From Sipunculus nudus (lineage: Eukaryota; Annelida; Sipuncula; Golfingiida; Sipunculidae), in contig CM049312.1 of assembly GCA_026874595.1 (NCBI GenBank), positions 70,214,929-70,278,928 of the forward strand: DNA of 64,000 bases, written 5' to 3'. A program made the position numbers and the translations under genes. The notes below the pieces were generated by a model. That model searched no databases and was not told where the DNA came from. It saw nothing but the letters and a program-made list of their open reading frames with translations. Position 1 is the first letter of the stretch; each line of letters begins with the position of its first letter. Positions 23,455-34,200 of this stretch are shown piece after piece.

Positions 23455-25560
23455 CGGCTGGGAAAGACTGGATAATTTTAGTTTGGTCGAGCGAGTTTCT
23501 CTCTCAGACAAAACGTACGCCTTATTGATGCATCAAATATTATTGTTCTCATTTTTAAAGTGATAAAATCAAGTATTTTTTTAGATATTCCAAGTTCTAG
23601 TGCCGAGGCGGAGTGTCAATTGAGATTGCATAGGTTTGAAATGGCAGTTGGGGGGTCACGTGACATGACACCCCAATGTAAACAATAACAGACTGCACGT
23701 GTTTTAGAGGGCGTTGCCTGGTCTTTTGCCTCCACAAAACATAGTGGAATCAGTGTCGTTACATTCGACCTCTCCTTCCACTGAACTGAATTTTTTCTAC
23801 TCTTGAAACGCCTCATTTGGGCATATATCTGTTTAATTATAAATTCAACGGAAGGACGACTGCTGATATTATGAACATCTAAAGATGGTAGCATGGAAAT
23901 ATTTTTATCTAGTATTTCATCAAAAACAATCATGAAATATATTATTAATTCAGGATGACCATAATTAATTGCAGAAAGCACACAAATCCGAATGAAGCTG
24001 TCGACTTGGCAATTAGATATTATTCATATTTTAAAATAATTTCCAATATATGTTTATGTTATGTGTAACAAAACAAATTTATCGCCACACACACACATAT
24101 ATATATATTTAACTTAAATAACTTATTCTAAATAGTTATCTCAACTTTTCTCTGTGTTATATAGTGTATGGCGTCCGCAGGGTCATTAAAAAATGGACAC
24201 TAGACATGTTCAGTGAATTAATCTTCTAGTCCCTCGCCTTATACCAATCATGTGAAGAATGCTATTGTTTTATTTTCCCCAGCTGTCAGGATCGGGTCAC
24301 CTATCAGTTGATTTCACAACAAGGGTAAATTCAACAATTTCACGCCATGGAGACTGTACATCTGATGATTAATAAATGAATTTGCGGCCTCAGAATTTAA
24401 ACATTTCATGTTTGACCAATCTCATAAGGATCTGTATTAATCAGATTCATAGTTTAAGAAAAAATAGCCAAGTTGTGAATCAGGTATGCTGAATAAAGAA
24501 TGGGTCATGTATACATGTATCGGTATGTGTGTGTGCCGAATATTGTGGTAATATTATAAATTATGACACATATATTTAAAAAATATTTTTTTTATTTAAA
24601 TAATAAAATAGTTTACCTAATTATCAACTTTAATTAATATATTTATTTTTTGCATTGCTAAAAGATGTATAATTTTTTTTTTTATGCAAAATATCAAGTT
24701 TAACAATGGGCTTCACCATTTTATGAAAACATAGATGTCCACAATGACAGCTATAAAATATACCTGGTTTGTCCGTGTAGGTTTCCGGCCCTCATTATAA
24801 AATATACCTGGTTTGTCCGTGTAGGTTTCCGGCCCTCATTGGATTATAGCACTTAGAAAAAGCCCGTATACATTTTCAAAGAGGTTATGTTATCACCTCT
24901 TTTTCTTTTTTTTGTCTGTCTTGTATAGCTTCAGTGTAATAAATCTTGATGAATGACAGGTCTTGTGACAAGGAGAGATTTGATTTAATTTTTAAAGTCG
25001 CAGATTGTTTCTGCATCGGTCTTATTTGGTGGACACATATGGCACTATAAACAATTTTCCTCATATTTCATAGCACACACTGATTGATGCATTCACGTAG
25101 GTATACATGTATGTTAAAAAACATTTACATGTATATATCCCTAATTCATAACTTCGTTTTCTTTTTTTTTTTTTGGGGGGGGGGGAGAGGTTTCCTCACC
25201 CGGAATCAAAACAATACAATTTCAGTTTTGAACCTTTAAAAAACTCCTCTAATATTACATTGCCTCATGGAAAGTAATTGTAATTTTGATCATATAATAG
25301 GCTTACTGCTCGTCATAACCAACTTTCATCTGTATGTGCATGGACGCCTTGAACCTCTGTGGTGTTACATTGTTACATACCAAAACCGAAATGTCACAAT
25401 GTTAACAAAATTACTGAAAATAAAAATACTCATATTCTGTGATATTTTTATTCATATATGCCCATGAAAATTTGCAACGACACATATCCAGTTTCTATAT
25501 TTCATTATTTGGTAAAAAATTGGGATACAATAATGTGTAAATTGAACTTTATCGGTCTTA
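23455..25560. other. AT-rich DNA without a recognised gene
   Basis: No exon was recognised. A perfect 44-bp tandem duplication occupies 24752-24839. A (CA)(TA) microsatellite lies at about 24086-24108, and a poly-T/poly-G junction at about 25162-25185. The minus-strand ORF at 23616-23981 has no recognisable family. Confidence 0.35.
24752..24839. repeat. Perfect 44-bp tandem duplication
   Basis: Positions 24752-24795 and 24796-24839 are identical (tataaaatatacctggtttg and onward). Identity implies a recent slippage or duplication event. Confidence 0.95.
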
Positions 25561-25864
25561 TTAAATATTTGCTCTCAAAAAATTTTTGGATGACAAAACT
25601 CTCGGAATCTTCGATACCACATCTGTCATCATGCACATGGCTTGCCTCAAACGAAGTCTCGTTTCAGCAAACCCCGCGAGTGCAGTAAAAAACATCTGTC
25701 TTATAATAACTAACGTTTCTACCGTCACGCTGATATACATTTCATGCAAAACTTTCAATGTGCCAGCGTCTTCAAAACTACATATAAAGCGCGGTAATCA
25801 TACAGTACGAAAGTAGGTCGATGCTGCTGCCGGTCATGTCCATATTTTCACTGCCGGCGGCCAT
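25561..25864 (-). pseudogene. Possible short coding remnant, unrecognised
   Basis: On the minus strand an ATGGCCGCCGG start (ATG at 25864-25862, A at -3 and G at +4) opens 28 codons beginning MAAGSENMDMTGSS. In a neighbouring frame, downstream, a reading with residues FICSFEDAGT and RLRLRQAMCMMTDVV continues to a stop at 25561. One frameshift would join them. No family was recognised, and a plus-strand ORF overlaps the same bases, so coding status is uncertain. GC-rich sequence with TGACGTAA at about 26099-26106 lies upstream and could be promoter. Confidence 0.25.
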
Positions 25865-26340
25865 GTTCGTTTTTCCACTGTCACGCGTGGACTGTAATTA
25901 TAGTGACACATATTTAACTGAATTTCTGTAATGACCACTAACATGCGCCTACCTTGTTCACTTGATACATCATTTTATAAATTCCTACAAACACACGTGT
26001 TAAAAAACTAGTGCGTACATCACTCGATTGGCCATGCGGCCGCGAGTAACCCAGTGTCATCATGTGCTCGCGTTTCGAGGTCATGTCAAACCGGAAGGCT
26101 GACGTAATCCCATAATCCAAAGGGAAATCGAAGTTCTTACACTTCGAGCAGCGTTTAGAAAATCAAAATTGATGGTTTATTACGTTTAACGAGGATACAT
26201 TTCTTGTCTTATATAATCCTGCACTGCAGTAATCTGCCGAGCTCACGCAAGTACACGTGCTTGATAAAGTTGCACTGATTACTTAATCATTTGGTTAATC
26301 GCAATTCACATGAAGCTCTGATAAAAGAGCTTCTTTTGTT

Positions 26341-26478
26341 GGAGTGAAATTTTACAGCGTGATGAAAGAATTGAATGATTTACTTGAATTTAGGTCAGAC
26401 AGTCCAGTTTTACTCTCTTATGATACAACTTTTAATATTGGTGATTTTTATGTTTCTGTTTTAAGTTTTCAACAAAGA
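26341..26478 (+). pseudogene. Transposase-like fragment (MULE-type motif)
   Basis: The plus-strand frame reads SDSPVLLSYDTTFNIGDFYV and then a few further residues before a TGA at 26479. The D-T-T-F...G-D-F-Y-V-S pattern is one I associate with MULE-type transposase catalytic regions in invertebrates. Upstream, a different frame encodes NRNSHEALIKELLLLE, so the fragment is frameshifted and truncated. It abuts the PHD-finger ORF, whose ATG overlaps the TGA. Confidence 0.45.
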
Positions 26479-26729
26479 TGAGAGATCATTTAGTATGTTG
26501 TTTAGAAGAAGGTGTATTTAGTCCGGTTCCTAAAAGAAATCGCAATAGGCCTGTTACAGTTAAATCCAAAGAGGTAACCATTGATATTTCATGTAGTTGC
26601 GGTAAGCCTGACTGTTGGGAAAACATGATTGGTTGTGAGGGAAAGTCCTGTGATATCTGGTTCCATAAATCATGTGCTCCTGCATTAAGCAAGCCATTTT
26701 TGTGCAGCTCTTGTACTTTGAAAATGTAG
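26478..26729 (+). CDS. Small PHD-type zinc-finger protein, hypothetical
   Basis: This 83-residue ORF ends in a C4HC3 pattern: C39-x-C41, C53, C58, H63-x2-C66, C76-x2-C79, with Trp61 two residues before the His as in PHD fingers. PHD fingers usually bind histone tails or act as protein-binding modules, and they are also common at the C-termini of transposon proteins. The N-terminal 38 residues are basic and unstructured-looking. The start chosen is the first ATG, immediately after a stop of the transposase-like frame. The same position also looks like a splice acceptor (tttcaacaaag), so the true protein may begin in an upstream exon. An AATAAA at 26995 gives a plausible 3' end. Mutually consistent cysteines argue that it is or recently was coding. 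The most likely origin is a transposon-derived gene end. Confidence 0.55.
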   Translation: MRDHLVCCLEEGVFSPVPKRNRNRPVTVKSKEVTIDISCSCGKPDCWENMIGCEGKSCDIWFHKSCAPALSKPFLCSSCTLKM

Positions 26730-26994
26730 ATTTTTCTTTTGTTAAAATAATGTGAATATGTATATGAATATAATGTATATTTTTTTCTTTGGTTAAAATA
26801 ATGAGAATATGTATATGAATATAATGTATATATTATGTATATAATGTATATATATTTTCATTGGTCACTTTGGTGTTATTATGTTATGTTATGTTATTCA
26901 ATTTATTTTGGTATTTCTCAGAGTGATTTTTTTTGTAAGTTGTAGGTGTACATATTTTTATAATGTTATTGATTATCTGTGATACTACAGCATT

Positions 26995-27000
26995 AATAAA
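26995..27000 (+). terminator. Candidate polyadenylation signal for the PHD ORF
   Basis: An AATAAA lies 266 bp after the stop codon, with T/GT-rich sequence following. Confidence 0.45.
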
Positions 27001-27439
27001 ATTTTGTTTCTCCTTTTCAAACAAATGTGTTGCTTTTTAAGTGGTGTGTTTCTTTTTCATACATCAGTTACCATTTTATGTGAATCTGTTGTTCACAATA
27101 TGAATTCACTGGCTCTTGGGGAATGAAATGTAGTGCATTTTAAGTTAATTTGATAATTAATATAAAATAAAATCAGAGGCCCTATGTTAAGACTTTTGGG
27201 GGATATATTTAACAAGTTAGGATTTAAATAATTTTTTTTAATTTTAAATACATCCGATATATAAATAAATACCTCGGTTATTTACTGTCAACCAAAAAAT
27301 TAGAGCGCCCCCGTCTGTTAGCTATTTGAATCAACGATTTGGGAACAGACACTGGTAAATTATATGTGGTAAAACGACGTATAAAACGACGTATTGGCAA
27401 TAAAACGGTTTTCACAATAATTTAAAAGCACAAGGACCT

Positions 27440-27990
27440 TCTACCATGAAGAGAGTTCACAATTACAGGTAACAATTCAATGTCGCTATGTTTTTCATGC
27501 TCGTCCAGCTGGGGCAATGAGTGCAACTTTGGCTGATCAGCGAAATAGACCAAGGCAGATAGATTGAGCTTCATTAATTATAATTATAATGACCACATTA
27601 ATATATATATTTATATATAAAGGAAGTAAAACTGGAAACGGTTACTTTGAAGTACATTTTATTACAGAATAATCGGATGTTACATGGATTAGGATTGGTT
27701 CATTGCAAATGTTTGAGGTGAACGATCGCTGATCAGCGAAATAGTCGCCAACCGGGAGATAGGTTTGGTTTCACGGAGGATAATTAACTCAAAAAATATA
27801 TATCCGTATGTTCGTACACGTAAAATACTGATAGGAAAGGTGTCTATGAGTCATGATTATTCACACAATAATCGGAGGTTGTTACTTGGGGGCTAATTTG
27901 TCTGAAATTAATGCTATAATTGAAAGGTCGCTGATCAGCGTTTTATACTGCAGACCGCTGATCAGCGCGCTGATCAGCGAATTATACCCT
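27440..27990 (+). repeat. About 200-bp tandem array carrying the palindrome CGCTGATCAGCG
   Basis: Units share 'acaataatcggatgttac' and end in the palindrome. It occurs at 27531 (first base changed), 27727, 27929, 27956 and 27968, the last two back to back. Steps of 196 and 202 bp define the unit. The array ends about 220 bp before the SDR start codon. Confidence 0.75.
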
Positions 27991-28002
27991 CCCCTCAATT
28001 AC

Positions 28003-28031
28003 CATATAAGGTAGACGCGCACTGCGCATGT
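28003..28031 (+). promoter_or_regulatory. Candidate core promoter of the SDR gene
   Basis: A TATA-like CATATAAGG lies at 28003-28011. It is followed by a CpG-rich patch with CTGCGCATGTG at 28022-28032, close to the NRF-1 consensus TGCGCATGCGCA. It lies about 175-205 bp before the proposed start codon. The transcription start itself cannot be seen. Confidence 0.4.
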
Positions 28032-28206
28032 GTTGGGTCTTTAAGACACAGGCCGCGCGCCGTCGAGTGAGTGACCCTTTTAGTGCAGATAAATTGTGTG
28101 TCATATATACGTGTCAGGCCTATATCCTGCTCTATGTACCCGGCCTGTTATCAATGTGTCAAGTCTTGTACGTGTGTTTTAACGGATGTTGCATCAGGGG
28201 GTGAAT

Positions 28207-28240
28207 ATGGAAGGACCCAGAAAAATTGCTCTGATAACAG
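28207..28240 (+). CDS. SDR exon 1
   Basis: It encodes MEGPRKIALIT plus the first base of Gly12, and its donor is gtatgc. An upstream in-frame stop at 28180 limits any N-terminal extension to seven residues. Confidence 0.88.
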
Positions 28241-31200
28241 GTATGCTAGGTATTAAAGCCCGCATAATCCATGCGACTGCTTATTCATAAATGTAAGATA
28301 CTGTTTTTGATTTTATGTGCGTGCGGTCACAGTTGTGTTATTACGTTCGGTACTTGAGGGGGTGAATACGGGAGGACCTAGGAAAGTTGATTTGATAACA
28401 GGTCGGCTAGATATTACAGGGGCGGTTCCATGTTGCAGGAAGAGTGGGATCCAACTAAGGAGGACAAATGGCAAGGCCTAAAAAGTGTCCCCGCGTACGG
28501 ATAAGGGGAATCCAGGCCGGAAAATTAGTGTCTGAAACCTTTAAAAAAGTTTTCGGTGGCTGAAAAAAGGGGGTTTCGGAGCCATGGACCCCCACCGTGG
28601 ATCTGCTTCTGCATTGAAGTCGGAATAATACATGCAACTGTGTATTCATAAAAGTAAGAAATTTGCGAGCGTTTCAAATTCACGATTTGTGTGCGATGAT
28701 CGTTTTTACGGACAGCAAATCTTCAATAAGACAACCTACCCAGAAAGCTGATCATGCAGTCTTTAATTAAAACAAGGCCATCGCAAAGCGGAGCATACCC
28801 TCGCTCAGAAGCATAATTTTACTTTGTGTATACAAAATTTGAAAATGAAGAGGGATGAAATTTTTCAAAATTTGAAAGATGAAAGGCTTTGCTCAAATGG
28901 TATGACTTGAAATGGGTCCACCGGTTTTTTTTTAAAAAGTGGATCCTTTGGCCTTGACTTTTGATTCCGTGACCTCAAAATCGATAGGATTCTTCGTCTG
29001 TCGGCGTATGAGCCATATGTGAAAGATTATGTTCAAACGGTTTGGCTTAAAATCGGCCCACAATCCAATTCCAGGCGGACAGACGCATAAACGGAAGCAT
29101 CCTGGTCAAATCGCAAAAAAAAAAAAAATAAATAAATAAAAAATAAAATAAAATAACTCTCGAGAAACGCAGAAAACTGAACGAAACTACAGCTTAATGC
29201 CAATCTCGCTCATATTGACTGAGCCAATCACAATATAGATGAACACGAGATCATGTGATCAGTAACGTCAGACAATATATCAAATTGGACGTAGGCCAAT
29301 AATGGATATGTACGTGCATGTAAACGACTAACATATTATAATTCAAGTTCTTAGTTAAATTCGTTTTATTTTTAGATTCGAGACCAGCGGATAAGTCTAA
29401 TAATTTATTTATGCAATATGACACTTTGAGAGTACTCCAGCGACGTCTGACGACAATTTGACAATCAACTGGATATAAAAGCCCAGTTATACCACATCAA
29501 TGTGAATGAATTGGAGCACAGCACCATCATACATTTTAGTAGTCTTGGAAAACTAATATATGCCATTCCATTGTTATGTTTATCTACCAAAATGACACGG
29601 ACAGTCACTGCATACATGCAAGACTTTTAAATTCCAGGTGCGAGTTCGGGTATCGGAGCCGGGACAGCCATTCATCTCGCCGGGAAGGGATACCGACTTG
29701 CTCTAAATGGACGTAAAATATATCGGCTGGAGGGCGTGGCCAAACGCTGCCAGGAGGCGGGGCTTACTCAGGATGACGTATTTACTGTCTTTGTCTATGT
29801 TTCCTCTGATATCGATCTTTCTGGTCCTTTTTAATATTTCAAATATAAGATAATTTCTTTTTTGTCTCTCTCTCTCTCTCTCTCACACACTCACAATAAC
29901 ACTCAACATATTAACTTTATCTTCAAGGCTATGAACATTGCAATAAGACTGCCTATTACAAATTATTGCTGATGGTTAAAGATACGCGTGACAATATTTA
30001 AGATTAAAAAATAAAACCATTTTTTGTAGGTGATCTTGGTTCCTGGTGACGTCAGAGACTCGTCCGTTGTCAAATCGGCAATAGAACAGACCATCAACAA
30101 ATTCGGCCAGCTCGACTTGCTGGTAAGTTACTGTGCAATTAATCAGAGAGTAATAAATAACTTTAATTCGCTGTATTTTATTTTTTTCGTGTGATTACAT
30201 GTCTATTCATTCTGCTCTTAGTATAAAATAATTTAATCAAAGGGTTACCTCGAAAATTCGAAACTGGTTTCAATTCCGGGAAAACTGGTTCTGTATGGTT
30301 TCGCCTTGTATTTATAAGTGGACGGTTTCGATCGGTTTTAAAAGACAAATTACGATATCATCATAAATTATTTAATATAATTATATGAATGAATGATGAA
30401 AATATTATCAAAAGTTATATTTCAATGCTTAGCCACTAATGGATCGAGTGAGAGCATTTTTTAATTGTGACTGGCGAATTTATATTGGTTTTGCCTTGTA
30501 TTTATAAGTGGACGGTTTCGGTTTTAAAAGACAAATTACAATATCACAAGAAATTATATTTAATATAATTATATGAATTAATGATAAAATATTATCAAAA
30601 GTTAGAGTTTCATGCCTAGCCACATGGGGACCAAGTGAGAGCACTTTTAATGGTGATTGGCGAATTTATATTGTAGTTATGATGAAATTTGTCCTTTAAC
30701 ATATCCATGTGTCAAACGACATGGACACACAGGATACGTGCGTTTCATCTTTAGATATACAGGGTTAAAATTGGGAATATTGAAATCAAAACACTTCCAA
30801 AAGAATATTGTTACGGAACCTAATATCAACAGATCACGTAGTCGTGACGAGCCTAAATTTTGTTATGGAGATAAAAAAATCAGATTCTGTTACACTAGGC
30901 AGCGTGAAATATCTAGGGGAATGAAAAAGAAGTCTCTGTTTTTTTGTTAACAAATAACTATAATTTATTCTTAAAACAACCCTAACATTACAATATACTA
31001 AATCGATACAATTACACAGTACAACAACAGTATAACAGCAAATCAATACAATCACACAGCATAATAAACAAAGTGCACAGTACCTGGATACCACCACTAT
31101 CACAGCGACAAGTCCTTTAAATTGTATAAGCCGGATGAACAGTTCCCACAAATCTTCTCAGAGAATAACAGTCTAATGAAATCACAAAATAAATCTAATG

Positions 31201-34200
31201 TAATCCAAAAGTGAAATCCTGGCAGTGATACGAAAGGTAAACTGAAGACTATATTAAATCCGTCATAAATTTTGAAGAAGACCTAAAACTGCTGCATGTA
31301 TCGGAAAAGGTCCCACAACTGACACACACTCTTCCGTGCCCGCTGGAATATTTTCTTACCTCCCCCGGCTCTAAAACACAGCCCCTATTTATAACCTTTC
31401 ATCCGAAAACTTTAGAAAATTCCCTTTCACGAACAATCGAAAAGAACAATACACGTGCACAGACGTGAACATTCGAGACAGGCCCGGCAGCGAGGAGTTA
31501 CACTCCGCGAGAGTTCAACCAGTACGGATTAAACCGAGCCCGCAACACTCGGCCAGGCGAGAAAGCCCCAGACAACCATGACACCTCTGACCCCACGCGT
31601 GGGCCGGGCTATGCCCCGTAAGACGGTTGCATACAACAAAAGAGACATCTGTTACAATATTTACACCTCAGTCATTGCTTATTTAACTATAACAGGCAGC
31701 AACAGTATCAATTAATAAAATAATTAACTAAATTGCACCCATTTGGCACATCGCCGCCATCATGTCAGTAAAATTATCGAGCGGAAGGTGTCGGCGAAAC
31801 CGAAACCGAAACGATCGCCGGAGATGGTTTTGCATTTTTGCCAAAACCAGTTTCGATTTCGCTATTATCTGGTGAACGTTTCTCGGAAGTGGCCAAAACC
31901 CAATTTTGAATTTTCGAGTGGGCCCTTAATTGTTTCAATTAATGCCTATGTAACCCTCAAATATGAACCTGAGTATATATGAGAGCTGATTCTTACTCAT
32001 ATTATTGAGCGGACTTCTTATTTTCGTATTCTCATTTAAATATTCCCTAGGTAAATAATGCTGGAACTTATGTGAACAAAAACAGCCTAGAATCCACGAT
32101 GGAGGAATACGATCTCCTGATGGACACTAATGTCAAGGCCGTTGTCATGTGGTCACGTGAGGCGGCGCCACATTTGGTCAAAACAAAGGGTTGTGTTTTA
32201 TTTACAATATTTCAGTACAACCATATATGCCACTGTGAGGTCATAGTTGTTAACATCGCTATTCTAATTGTTAACATAGTGGCTCTATATAAATAATATT
32301 ATGACATCTATATAGGTCTTCCTGAATAAAAAAATGTAATTTATCAACTGTGGTCTGGTGGCTTGAACTAAAAAGTGTTTTTAGTTATTATGACGGTAAC
32401 GGATTCATGACATGACTTGGGAAGAAAACCGATTGCTCATAATTTCCAATTGACATTAAGAAATAATTTTAATATATTTTACATAATAATATTAATTCAA
32501 TCGATGGAAAAATTAATTCAAATATCATTGTCAACGTTTATCATAGGCTAGCTTCATGAATTTAATTTGGGTATTTCAGTATCTTATAACGCCTCATACT
32601 CAGCGGTAGGTTGGTGTAATCATTATGGGTTCTGGCGCAGTTTTACGGAACCTCATTTATTCGAACGATCATTTATCACAAAAAAAAAACGCGACCCCTG
32701 AGCTACCCGGATAAACGACTTTCTTCAGTTCTTTCAGTACTTAACAGGAGAGAAAACGTGACAGGCCATCAGGATAACTGATACAGTTGGAACCTGAATT
32801 GGCAGAATATTACATTTGCTCCTCGCTTATCCTTGTAAATATTGGTCCTTCCTATTAATAATTACAGATCCTGCAGGAGAGGTGTAGTATTTTAGTAATC
32901 CTTGCTGATACTGGACTCTTTCAGGTAACATCGTGAATGTGTCCTCGATCAACTCTTATTGTCCGGTGAGTGCTGTTCATTGATTTGGACTTTCAAAGTT
33001 TTACCGGTTTCTTATACAGTTATCCTTTTATTTTGGTTATATTTTATCTAAAACATATACAAGAGAATGCTTTGTCTTTATCTATTCAAAAGAAAGGTTC
33101 GCTTCCTTTTGGTTTGTTTATCTAGTGAATCAGGTTGAAGATAACCCTTCAAGAATGATTATTATCATTATTTATTATTAGAGCTTTTGGATTTCAGGCT
33201 AAGTACAGTAGAAATTTGATACTATTTTTCATCAATTAGAGTTTATCCGTTATATAAAGCCTGTATCGCAACTTGAAATTTAATCATTTAAAGAAATTAC
33301 TGACGGATATGTCAGACCTGTCATCCGGGTATCATGCAAAAGTTGCAATACAGTAATGTCGCAGCAATAAGGTCCTTAAAACACATGATTTCGCACATCA
33401 TATTTGTCAGCTTAACGTCATGAAACGTGGGTCACATGTTTGCTATTTTCAGTTTGCTGATGCTTCGTTCTACAATATGGGTAAAGCGGCTGTCGACATG
33501 TTCACACGATGTTTTTCAAACGGTAAGGTTTCATACATTTACATTGTGAGTCCACATCGTTTCTAAACTTTTTTGGTATGAGCGATATACTTCTTCATTT
33601 GAACATTTCGTTGGCAATTGATATGACGTGATTATTTGCAATACTTGATACGGGATGTGGTAATGTTTTTACCTCAAACTGTGAAAATAAGTATTTGGCC
33701 GACGAACCTGTAAGGGCTGCCGTCAGGAATCACGCATGCATGAGCACAACCTGAAATTCTTCACAACGGACTGTGGAATTGCATGCCAGCCCAAGGTCTC
33801 AAGAACATAAATATCGACATTTGGGTAGCAAATTCTCTCTGCAGGTAGTGCAACGAACAGCTTATAGACTTAACCTTAAGGCAGCCCTATCTACCCCTAC
33901 AGGCCATGAAGGAATTCATTCCTATACACATTCCTACCTCAATCACTTCCTGCCCTAGAAACGCCCATTCGACCCAAACTGTTAAGGCATGAAGATACAC
34001 ATTCCTGCACCAACACAATTCCAATACGAATACCCCTTCCTTTCTGTTTAGGTACTATCGCACACTTTTAACTTATTGTTCCAAATTTATATTATACTCA
34101 CAATACTTTTAATATTTTGTAGGAAGAAACAAATTCCTATTGTTGGTTTGTGTATGTAATTCATTTATGATGCAGATTTCGGTTATATGGAGCAAGCTGG

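Noticed and set aside
27531-27979. CRISPR-like array of palindromic repeats
   Set aside because: The ~200-bp units, decaying spacers that match each other, and the eukaryotic setting do not fit a CRISPR array.
30834-31151. 105-residue minus-strand ORF with Val/Cys-rich hydrophobic segment
   Set aside because: It lies inside the solo LTR and is explained by repetitive 'acaacagta/acagc' sequence.
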